From: Methanoregulaceae archaeon
GTDB lineage: Archaea; Halobacteriota; Methanomicrobia; Methanomicrobiales; Methanospirillaceae
Direction of reading: 5' to 3'
DNA: 5,617 nt
Assembly: GCA_019695435.1 (NCBI GenBank)
Contig: JACTVF010000168.1
Span: 1 to 5,617, forward strand
Shown here: positions 1-5,520 of the stretch, one piece after another
How the letters are laid out: each line of letters starts with the position of its first letter
How positions within the stretch are numbered: position 1 is the stretch's first letter
Made by a program: the position numbers and the translations under genes
Notes under the pieces: generated by a model
What the model was told of the DNA's origin: nothing
Database searches by the model: none
Seen by the model: only the letters and a program-made list of their open reading frames with translations

Positions 1-1
1 A

Positions 2-1252
2 GGATCGACACCAATTGCCGGTGATATTGACGTACAGAAAAGTCCCGGCGCTGCTGTAAAAACGCTAGGAGTCTATATTTATCCAAGTAATGGTGCTGTT
101 GTTTCTCCCTATAACATCGTTGCTGCGGGTTCCATATTCGGACAGCAAGCGGTACCAGATGTCATTGCTGTCGCTGCAGTAAATCAAGGCACTCCTTCCA
201 CGATTGAGCCATACTCGTCACGTGGCCCGGTTGCGATCTCATACCCATCAGCGGCAAGCCGGTCAAAGCCGGATATTTCCGGTGTGGATTGCGTGAGCGT
301 TACAGGTGCCGGAGGATTTGAAAATCCATTTTGTGGTACAAGTGCAGCGGCACCCCACATTGCGGCGGTGGTTGCACAAATCTGGGGGGCACATCCAACG
401 CTGACATCAGCTCAAGTGCGAAGTGCACTCTATACGTCGGCAGTAGATCTGGGAACTGCGGGGAAGGATACAACATTCGGGTACGGACGGGCGGATGCAC
501 TGGCGATGGCGAATTTAACAGCCGGTGAATCCGGGTTACCGACCGTCACCAGCGTCTCACCGACATCCGGCCCGACCGCTGGTGGCACCTCAGTAACCAT
601 CACCGGAACAGGCTTTACCGGAGCGACCGCAGTAGACTTTGGCACCACAGCGGCAACCATCACGGCTAACACCGGTACTTCAATCACCGCCACCAGCCCG
701 GCTGGTTCAGCCGGAACCGTCGACGTCACGGTTACCACCCCGGGTGGCACATCCGCAACTTCAACGGCCGACCAATACACCTACATAGCAGCCCCGACCG
801 GATCCACCACAACGGTCGGCATATACCGGAGCACCACCGGGGCATTCTATCTAAAGAACAGCAACGCGGCAGGAAATGCTGACATGTCCTTCATCTATGG
901 CAATCCCTCAACTGACAAACCGCTTGTCGGAGACTGGATTGGGCAGGGTAAGGACACCGTCGGCATATACCGGAGCACCACCGGGGCATTCTATTTGAAG
1001 AACAGCAACGCGGCAGGAAATGCTGACATGTCCTTCGTCTATGGCAATCCCTCAACTGACATCCCGCTTGTCGGAGACTGGACGGGTCAAACTAACAGTA
1101 CCACCGGGGCACCCATAGATACCGTAGGAATATATCGGCGCACTACCGGGGCATTCTACTTAAAAAACAGCAACGCGGCAGGAAATGCTGACATGTCCTT
1201 CATCTATGGCAATGCCGCAACGGATACTCCGCTTGTCGGAGACTGGATCTGA
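2..1252 (+). CDS. Secreted subtilisin-like (S8) serine protease with IPT/TIG domain and FG-GAP-like repeats, 5'-partial
   Basis: This frame is open from the first bases of the window to a TGA at 1250-1252 (416 residues), so the N-terminus, signal peptide and catalytic Asp and His lie upstream. Visible subtilase marks are YSSRGP (about residues 74-79), KPDISG, and the nucleophile motif GTSAAAPH, whose Ser codon is at 341-343. The tail of the catalytic domain (AVDLGTAGKDTTFGYGRADA) matches S8 peptidases in which the oxyanion Asn lies far upstream of the Ser. An IPT/TIG Ig-like domain follows (nt 539-784, beginning PTVTSVSPTSGPTAGGTSV), then three copies of a TVGIYR...FYLKN...GDW repeat (812-1249) resembling FG-GAP/VCBS propeller blades. 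The protein ends inside the third copy and shows no C-terminal membrane anchor or PGF-CTERM-like tail. The likely role is extracellular proteolysis; the substrate is unknown. Third-position GC is low in the catalytic part and higher from the IPT domain on. The GTG at 284 is internal and is not a real start. Confidence 0.93.
   Translation, partial: GSTPIAGDIDVQKSPGAAVKTLGVYIYPSNGAVVSPYNIVAAGSIFGQQAVPDVIAVAAVNQGTPSTIEPYSSRGPVAISYPSAASRSKPDISGVDCVSVTGAGGFENPFCGTSAAAPHIAAVVAQIWGAHPTLTSAQVRSALYTSAVDLGTAGKDTTFGYGRADALAMANLTAGESGLPTVTSVSPTSGPTAGGTSVTITGTGFTGATAVDFGTTAATITANTGTSITATSPAGSAGTVDVTVTTPGGTSATSTADQYTYIAAPTGSTTTVGIYRSTTGAFYLKNSNAAGNADMSFIYGNPSTDKPLVGDWIGQGKDTVGIYRSTTGAFYLKNSNAAGNADMSFVYGNPSTDIPLVGDWTGQTNSTTGAPIDTVGIYRRTTGAFYLKNSNAAGNADMSFIYGNAATDTPLVGDWI
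812..1249 (+). repeat. Three tandem FG-GAP-like coding repeats
   Basis: The copies begin at 812, 956 and 1121, giving periods of 144 bp (48 residues) and 165 bp (55 residues). The second unit is longer because its linker gains seven residues (NSTTGAP region). Copies 1 and 2 differ at 6 of the 126 positions between the first Thr codon and GDW, by my hand count. A 36-nt core is identical in all three (857-892, 1001-1036, 1166-1201). The linker GDWIGQGKD looks like a degenerate form of the Ca-binding DxDGDG loop of FG-GAP blades. Three blades are fewer than a closed propeller needs. Confidence 0.9.
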
Positions 1253-1267
1253 AGAAAAAAGAGAATT

Positions 1268-1294
1268 GGTGAGGAATTCACCCTATCATTTTTT
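1268..1294 (+). terminator. Hairpin plus T6 terminator of the protease gene
   Basis: GGTGA (1268-1272) pairs perfectly with TCACC (1278-1282) around a 5-nt loop. Six T residues follow at 1289-1294, and more T-rich sequence runs to about 1318. It starts 15 bp after the protease stop codon. The oligo-T tract alone would serve as an archaeal terminator. Confidence 0.7.
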
Positions 1295-1330
1295 GTTATC
1301 GTTCTTTTAAGTGGTTCTTATTCTCATCAT

Positions 1331-1437
1331 GACCGGGCATCTTGCCGAGAAGATGAGGGACACCATACACGGTATGTGGTCCTACCAGACCGGGTACTGT
1401 AAATAGCGGTGAGAAACTTTCACCGTGGCTCCCGGTT
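1331..1437. other. Cluster of stem-loops, candidate structured RNA
   Basis: Three hairpins lie in a row. H1 has CATCTT (1338-1343) paired with AAGATG (1350-1355), six perfect pairs. H2 has 1358-1368 paired with 1372-1382, nine of eleven pairs around a 3-nt loop. H3 has CGGTGAGA (1407-1414) paired with TTTCACCG (1418-1425), eight pairs including one wobble. GACCGGG (1388-1394) can pair with CCCGGTT (1431-1437) to enclose H3, and the same GACCGGG word also sits at 1331-1337 before H1. I recognise no known RNA family. A TATA-like AAATATAA lies after the cluster at 1441-1448, and no promoter stands clearly before it. The cluster could be a separate RNA or simply symmetric DNA. Confidence 0.3.
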
Positions 1438-1761
1438 GGCAAATATAAGGGCTGATCGTGGGATTTACGTCCGGATCGAAAAGAACCCCTGTTTTTCACT
1501 CTGACTTCCGGTCCGGGCCTGAAGGTATGAAGCGATATCGGGCATGTCGGATATTTGTCGGGACCGGCCGCCCTGCTATCCCGTGCAGGATCCTATCTCC
1601 ATGGTATCTCCCTGATGCAGCTACCTGCAGATCCCAGCGGCAACCCGGGGAAGCCTGAAGGAGTCTGGGAAAGTTAGAGCACACGCGCGATTGCCCGCCA
1701 TTTATGTCCGGCGATCCGATCGATCCGATCCGGTTTCCCGATTTATTTTGCGTCAATTTTT

Positions 1762-1818
1762 GAATCCCGGTATATTTCCTGTCTTTTCTGTTTCCCCGTC
1801 CAGAATCCCGTATATTTC
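1762..1818. repeat. Short direct repeat GAATCCCG(G)TATATTTC
   Basis: Copies lie at 1762-1778 and 1803-1818 and differ by a single inserted G. They sit in an AT-rich patch. Read on the minus strand, each copy gives GAAATATAC, which resembles an archaeal BRE/TATA element, so a duplicated minus-strand promoter is possible. No gene follows in that direction, so this may be chance. Confidence 0.5.
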
Positions 1819-2081
1819 GTTTTATACAAGTAAAAAGAAAGGAAAAAATGCAACATTTTCTAAGCGAACAACCGGAAAATCCGGACCGGATCCCGGAGCC
1901 GGATCCGGCCGGAACACAAAAAATATTTTCCAACACAACAATTAAGGAAAATAAAACTTTGATCGGGATCCGAAACCAGACACGGTGCGGATAGGCCGGA
2001 TTAACTTGAACGATATCGGTTTGTGCGCGCTTTCAGACGTAATAGAAAAACACAGAGTATAAGCCTTTAAACACTGTATTT

Positions 2082-2397
2082 CTCAAAAAAAGTTCATCAA
2101 CGTTATTAGACTTTCCGGAAAAAGCTCGCCAACGTTCCCGGTCTTTTTGGAAAAAATGAGGGGGCAAAACACACTCCCCCACGCCTGATCGTGCAGGAGA
2201 CTTTATCAAACTTTCCGGAAAAAAGCCGGCAAGGTTACCGGACTTTCTTAAAATAGCTCAGCAAAGTTAGCGAACTTTTCAAAAATTGCCCGGCAAAGTC
2301 ATCGGACTTTCTCAAAAAAGTTCACCAAGGTTACCAGTCTTTTCAAAAAAAGTCCGGCAACGTTATCGATCTTTCCGGAAAATATCCGGCCCGGCCC
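2082..2397. repeat. Tandem array of 32-bp quasi-palindromic units
   Basis: A CTTT word recurs at 2111, 2143, 2211, 2243, 2275, 2307, 2339 and 2371. The steps are exactly 32 bp except one of 68 bp, where the third unit carries a 36-bp insertion. Eight units and a partial ninth can be set out: 2082-2114 (33 bp), 2115-2146, 2147-2214 (interrupted), 2215-2246, 2247-2278, 2279-2310, 2311-2342, 2343-2374 and 2375-2397. In the seven uninterrupted full units the columns AAA (5-7), C13, CAA (16-18), GT (20-21) and CTTT (29-32) are invariant. The consensus core joins AAAGTCCGGCAAC to GTTACCGGACTTT, a near-perfect dyad centred on AACGTT; individual units pair at up to 9 of 13 positions. Each unit has an A-run of 4-7 on the plus strand, hence a T-run on the minus strand. 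There are no unique spacers, so this is not a CRISPR. The array abuts the methionine synthase stop codon. Confidence 0.9.
2151..2180 (-). terminator. G5/C5 hairpin plus T6 inside the repeat array
   Basis: Read on the minus strand, GGGGG (2180-2176) pairs with CCCCC (2164-2160) over an 11-nt loop. TCA and six T residues (2156-2151) follow. It lies in the insertion that breaks the third 32-bp unit. It faces the correct way to end transcripts of the aspS-methionine synthase operon, about 220 bp beyond the last stop codon, after several weaker T-tracts in the array. Confidence 0.55.
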
Positions 2398-3300
2398 TTA
2401 CAGCGCGAGCCGTACTGCCTTTGCAGCCTCTGCCATGTTCCTGAGTTTCCAGAATGCAGCCTCGCGGGATCGCATCCTCATGCCGCAGTCGGGATCGACC
2501 AGCATTGAACGGGCACCGAAGACCTCGACCCCTTTCTCGATCCGCTTTTTGAGTTCAGGGATCGTCTCCACGGTTTCCGAACTGGAATCGACACAGCCGT
2601 ACCCGATCATCCGCCCGGCGAGATCCCGTGATCCGAAGACTTCGAGGTTTGCCGGGTTTTTCGAGAACTCGAAGTCCAGCACGTTTACGTTGATTTTGAG
2701 GATATCGTCAAGCACACTTCCGAGGTTGCCGCAGACGTGCATGCAGCTGGGGATGGTGATCGCGCCGGCGATCAGTTCGACAGCCTGTTTTCCCACGGCA
2801 AGGTCTGCGACGCCGGTCGAGAAGATGGGCTCGTCGATCTGGATGAGGGTGACCCCGGCGGCCTCAAGATGGCGTGCCTCTACGGCGAGTGCTGCCGCGA
2901 TGTCGAGCGCCAGTTCCTCACGATTCCGGTACATCGGCGTGCTGAGATGGAGGCCGTGGGCGAGCGTGGACGGTCCGGTAATGATGCCCTTGACGTACGG
3001 GGATTTTGACCGGGCATACTTTGTGTCCGCTACCGTTATGGGCCCTGACGCCGGCTGGATCTTACCGACAACATCCTGGCCCTTGATCCCGGGCAGTTTG
3101 CCGGCAAATGCTTGGATCATATCGCCCCTGACCTGGCCGTCAGAGATGATATCGATGCCGGCCGCGAGCTGGTCGGCAACCGCAGTCTCGACCGCGGATT
3201 TCAAAGGATCAAAAAGGGATTTGAGGCCGGAGCCTTTGACTACGGGATAACTTCCCACAACTGTTGTCGGTAATACCTTGTTGATGAAATACGCCTTCAT
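2398..3300 (-). CDS. metE: Archaeal core methionine synthase (MetE C-terminal domain type)
   Basis: This 300-residue protein corresponds to the catalytic C-terminal half of cobalamin-independent MetE, without the N-terminal half of the roughly 750-residue bacterial enzyme. It should transfer a methyl group to homocysteine to make methionine in the cytoplasm. Core enzymes of methanogens are thought to take the methyl from a methylcorrinoid, not methyltetrahydrofolate; the donor here is inferred. The N-terminal VVGSYP (residues 14-19) and IQIDEP (153-158) match the family. The zinc ligands are all present: His188 and Cys190 in HVCG, Glu211 in DFEF, and Cys272 in DPDCGM, with spacing like that of the E. 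coli ligands. Its ATG (3300-3298) overlaps the aspS TGA as ATGA, so it is probably co-transcribed and translationally coupled. I see no Shine-Dalgarno site before the start. The stop (TAA, 2400-2398) directly abuts the 32-bp array. The symbol is by family; methanogen versions have also been given separate names. Confidence 0.9.
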   Translation of the reverse strand: MKAYFINKVLPTTVVGSYPVVKGSGLKSLFDPLKSAVETAVADQLAAGIDIISDGQVRGDMIQAFAGKLPGIKGQDVVGKIQPASGPITVADTKYARSKSPYVKGIITGPSTLAHGLHLSTPMYRNREELALDIAAALAVEARHLEAAGVTLIQIDEPIFSTGVADLAVGKQAVELIAGAITIPSCMHVCGNLGSVLDDILKINVNVLDFEFSKNPANLEVFGSRDLAGRMIGYGCVDSSSETVETIPELKKRIEKGVEVFGARSMLVDPDCGMRMRSREAAFWKLRNMAEAAKAVRLAL

Positions 3301-4589
3301 GGGACGAGCCGGTGCATGTCACGCGGGAAGAGGACTGCTTCACGGACGTTTGAAAGCCCGAGCATGGTCATGATCAGCCGTTCGGCACCAAGGCCCCATC
3401 CTGCGTGGGGGGGCATCCCGTACCGGAACGGGCGCAGGTAGAACTCGAAGCTCTCGGGGTTGAGACCCTTCTTCTTGATCTGCTGGACGAGCAGGTCGTA
3501 CTGGTGGATACGCGCCGCGCCGCTCGAAAGTTCCATCCTCGGGTGCATGAGGTCGAACGCCTTGCAGATCGAGGGGTCGTCCTCGTAGGGCATCGCGTAG
3601 TAGGGCCGGATCTCGGTGGGCCAGTCAGTGATGAAGTAGTGGCTGCCCATCTCGTCCCCGATCGCGTGTTCTGCCGCGGCGCTGATATCGTCGCCGTACT
3701 TGATCGGTTCGCTGCACGTTCTCTGGGCGATCTCGATGGCCTCACGGTAGGGTAACCGGGCAAACGGGGCCTTTGGCACGGCAAAGTCGGCGAGTTCGAG
3801 GTTTGCCAGCTGGTCGCTGCAGGATCTGTTCACGTACTCGTAGGTCTTGACGATCAGGTTTTCGAGGATCTTCATGACCTCGATGTGATCCGCGAACGAG
3901 ACCTCGATATCGATGCTTGTTGCCTCGTTGAGGTGCTTGGTGGTGTTGTGCTCCTCGGCCCGGAAGATCGGCCCGATCTCGTAGACCTTTTCAAAGCCGC
4001 CCGCCATCATCATCTGCTTGTAGAGCTGAGGGCTCTGGTTTAAGAATGCCTCCTTGTCGAAATACGCAATCGGGAAGAGTTCTGTCCCGCCTTCGGTCGC
4101 GGCGGCGACAATCTTCGGTGTAGTGATATTGATGAACTCTTCCTTGTGGAAGAAGTTGTTGACCGCATGCATCGCGGCGCTCCGGATCTGGAAGACCGCG
4201 GCGACCCGGGGCCGGCGCACGTCAAGGAATCGTGCATCGAGCCGGGTATCGAGTTCAGCTCCGACTTTTTCCGAAACGTCAAGGGGAAGGGGGGTCTCGG
4301 CAAGGCTGATGATCTCAAAGGTGTCGGGCACCAGTTCCCTGCCGCCCGGTGCTTTATCCACTGCCTTTACCGTGCCGGTAACCCGGACCACGGATTCACG
4401 TGAGACTTTCTTTGCAGCGACCAGCACCGCTTCTGGTACTTTCTTTTTCGGGATGGTCACCTGGAGGATACCGGTCCGGTCGCGGATCAAAAAGAATGAG
4501 AGCCCCCCGAGGTCTCTTTCCTCATGGACCCATCCGCAGACTTCCGCATGGCCGGTTTCCGGCGTGACTGATTGTATGGATATACGCAT
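3297..4589 (-). CDS. aspS: Aspartyl-tRNA synthetase, archaeal type, probably non-discriminating (Asp/Asn)
   Basis: This 430-residue class IIb synthetase charges tRNA(Asp) with aspartate. Its N-terminal OB-fold anticodon-binding domain (residues 1 to about 100) includes GWVHEERDLGGLSFFLIRD. The catalytic domain shows motif 1 around residues 133-158 (ending ITTP), motif 2 with FRAEE (Arg210, Glu212), and motif 3 with GLGAER (Arg404). The aspartate pocket region QSPQLYKQ (185-192) is intact. Length is typical of archaeal AspRS. His22 in WVHE and the proline near residue 81 (KAPGG) match the residues that mark non-discriminating archaeal enzymes, where discriminating ones have Trp and Lys. It therefore probably also makes Asp-tRNA(Asn), which GatCAB amidates; that step is inferred. 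I chose the ATG at 4589-4587, since the in-frame TTG just before it adds one residue and is less likely. It is the first gene of the operon with the methionine synthase. Confidence 0.96.
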   Translation of the reverse strand: MRISIQSVTPETGHAEVCGWVHEERDLGGLSFFLIRDRTGILQVTIPKKKVPEAVLVAAKKVSRESVVRVTGTVKAVDKAPGGRELVPDTFEIISLAETPLPLDVSEKVGAELDTRLDARFLDVRRPRVAAVFQIRSAAMHAVNNFFHKEEFINITTPKIVAAATEGGTELFPIAYFDKEAFLNQSPQLYKQMMMAGGFEKVYEIGPIFRAEEHNTTKHLNEATSIDIEVSFADHIEVMKILENLIVKTYEYVNRSCSDQLANLELADFAVPKAPFARLPYREAIEIAQRTCSEPIKYGDDISAAAEHAIGDEMGSHYFITDWPTEIRPYYAMPYEDDPSICKAFDLMHPRMELSSGAARIHQYDLLVQQIKKKGLNPESFEFYLRPFRYGMPPHAGWGLGAERLIMTMLGLSNVREAVLFPRDMHRLVP

Positions 4590-4624
4590 CAAAATCGTAG
4601 TACAATAGGAAGGGGGGGATAATG

Positions 4625-4632
4625 GATTTTAT
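4625..4632 (-). promoter_or_regulatory. Candidate TATA box of the aspS operon
   Basis: The minus strand reads ATAAAATC here, about 40 bp before the aspS ATG. Archaeal transcription starts about 25 bp after the TATA centre, which predicts a leader of roughly 15 nt. That agrees with the lack of a Shine-Dalgarno sequence before the ATG. The match to the TATA consensus is moderate. Confidence 0.35.
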
Positions 4633-4680
4633 GGGCAGGACCCGGGTACTGCCCTCAAGCGTCCGCAATGCAACGGCGAA

Positions 4681-4739
4681 GATCCGGGTTGATGCTTGGA
4701 TCCGGATATTTTCCGGGATCCGGGGGCGGACGATCCGGG
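4681..4739. repeat. Four GATCCGG words between divergent promoters
   Basis: GATCCGG starts at 4681, 4699, 4717 and 4732, with spacings of 18, 18 and 15 bp. Copies 2 and 3 also form an imperfect inverted repeat, GGATCCGGA (4698-4706) against TCCGGGATCC (4712-4721). The cluster lies between the aspS TATA candidate and that of the plus-strand gene, where a regulator could act on either. Related GATCCG and GGATCC words are also dense in 1713-1732 and 1885-1912, so this may be a genome-wide word preference. Confidence 0.5.
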
Positions 4740-4759
4740 ATGTGGATTCACACGCAAGG

Positions 4760-4767
4760 TAAATTAT
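4760..4767 (+). promoter_or_regulatory. Candidate TATA box of the small membrane protein gene
   Basis: TAAATTAT at 4760-4767 is the best TATA-like element before this gene. It predicts a transcription start near 4789. That leaves a leader of about 43 nt to the ATG at 4832, or about 10 nt to the ATG at 4799. Confidence 0.4.
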
Positions 4768-4831
4768 GAAACGATCCCGGTTCCGTTTTTGACCCTACAT
4801 GTTTATGGCCAAGTCTGGAGTACGTGATAGT

Positions 4832-5341
4832 ATGACGGACCATCCCCCACATTCGGCCGCCAACGATGACGGCCGCATGAAGAAATCGACAAAGATCCTG
4901 ATCGGTGTCATTGCCGGTATCATCATTGTGATCATCGCTGCCGCGCTCCTCACCTTCAGCGTTACGGTCACGACCGGTGTTTCCGGAGGAAGCCTCCCGT
5001 ACGTGACCCACTATTCCGTCGCGCTGCCGGACGGGGAAGCGGTGATGATCGGCAGTAGCCGGATCGCAGTGATGGCGTTCAACGATTCGGTTACAACTGA
5101 TGTGGATGGCAACCGCGAGCAGCTGGTCGTGGGCCAGACCCGGGTGATCAGCCCCCGGCACGCGACGATCACCATCCTTGGGATCCCGCTCTACAATGCC
5201 GATTTCCAGTTCACCCTGCAGTACCTGGGTTCGACCGGGACGAAAGACAATTTCGACCTGACCGTGAAGACTTCGCAGCAGATACCGACGTTTTTGCTTG
5301 ACCGGCTGATGCCGGCCTCGGTGAATGCGAAGCTGGCATAA
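4832..5341 (+). CDS. Small membrane-anchored protein of unknown function
   Basis: I do not recognise the family. From the ATG at 4832 the protein has 169 residues: a hydrophilic N-terminus with a basic KKSTK patch (17-21), one transmembrane helix (about 22-40, very rich in Ile, Val and Ala), then about 129 residues rich in beta-forming and Thr/Val residues. By the positive-inside rule the C-terminal domain should be outside the membrane. A signal-anchor is more likely than a cleaved signal peptide, as no clear cleavage site follows. There are no Cys residues or obvious catalytic motifs. In-frame ATGs at 4799 and 4805 would add 11 or 9 residues, and one at 4877 would remove 15. I prefer 4832 because TGGAG (4816-4820) and GTGAT (4824-4828) lie before it, although both spacings are unusual. 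It is transcribed divergently from aspS with its own promoter and terminator, so it appears to be a single-gene unit. Confidence 0.8.
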   Translation: MTDHPPHSAANDDGRMKKSTKILIGVIAGIIIVIIAAALLTFSVTVTTGVSGGSLPYVTHYSVALPDGEAVMIGSSRIAVMAFNDSVTTDVDGNREQLVVGQTRVISPRHATITILGIPLYNADFQFTLQYLGSTGTKDNFDLTVKTSQQIPTFLLDRLMPASVNAKLA

Positions 5342-5390
5342 GGAGTGATAAGGGACGACGGGATGTATCCCATTCCCTCTACGCTCCTTT
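5340..5390 (+). terminator. Long nested hairpin after the small membrane protein gene
   Basis: Three coaxial stems are visible. The outer stem is AAGGAGTG (5340-5347) with CGCTCCTT (5382-5389), eight pairs including one G-T. The middle stem is AGGGA (5351-5355) with TCCCT (5374-5378). The inner stem is GGGAT (5360-5364) with ATCCC (5367-5371). The outer stem starts inside the TAA stop codon and ends in TTT. The final T-run is short, so it may stabilise the 3' end as much as end transcription. A further T5 tract lies at 5463-5467. Confidence 0.6.
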
Positions 5391-5492
5391 CAGGCAACCG
5401 GAAAATACCCCCGTAAAACCGTCCGACTGTGATCGCTGAAAATCCAACTGATTATATGCCCCTTTTTACCAAAACAAGCGTAAAATGAACCC

Positions 5493-5499
5493 TATATAA
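5493..5499 (+). promoter_or_regulatory. Strong TATA box, promoter of a downstream transcript
   Basis: TATATAA at 5493-5499 is the closest match to the archaeal TATA consensus in the window and lies in an AT-rich stretch. It predicts a transcription start near 5521. No coding sequence begins in the remaining 97 bp, so the transcript must be a small RNA or the leader of a gene beyond the window. Confidence 0.6.
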
Positions 5500-5520
5500 T
5501 ACTTATTACCGTGCAATAGC

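Larger units (their letters stand above)
1253..2081. other. Long convergent intergenic region without a convincing gene
   Basis: The flanking genes converge here, so neither needs a promoter in this stretch. With the 32-bp array it makes 1.15 kb without a recognisable gene, which is long for an archaeal chromosome. The few open frames lack ATG starts with ribosome sites, are rich in Arg, Ser, Gly and Pro, and match no family I know. What can be seen is the protease terminator, a hairpin cluster (1331-1437), further small stem-loops (1572-1589; around 1616-1629), a GATCCG-rich stretch (1713-1732), an AT-rich stretch with a direct repeat (1740-1850), and a patch of GGATCC/CCGG palindromes (1869-1912). 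It could be a decayed gene, an untranslated RNA or a spacer. Confidence 0.6.

Noticed and set aside
284..286. GTG as the start of the protease
   Set aside because: The frame is open without interruption from nt 2, and the residues before it include the subtilase motif YSSRGP, so the gene begins upstream of the window.
1496..1936. Minus-strand open frame of 146 codons
   Set aside because: It starts with TTG, has no ribosome site, is rich in Arg, Gly and Ser with many Cys, and resembles no family; it looks like a chance frame in GC-rich noncoding DNA.
1691..1945. Plus-strand open frame of 84 codons
   Set aside because: It has a TTG start, low-complexity basic composition, and crosses the direct repeat and palindromic patch; no protein family is recognisable.
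2082..2397. CRISPR array
   Set aside because: The period looks suggestive, but the whole 32 bp is repeat, units are diverged, and there are no unique spacers or cas genes.
2435..3250. Long plus-strand open frame opposite the methionine synthase gene
   Set aside because: It is the antisense shadow of a clearly real gene with intact zinc ligands; its product is Ser-rich and has no domain.
4054..4608. Plus-strand open frame opposite the aspS start
   Set aside because: It lies antisense to well-conserved aspS codons and has no recognisable domain.
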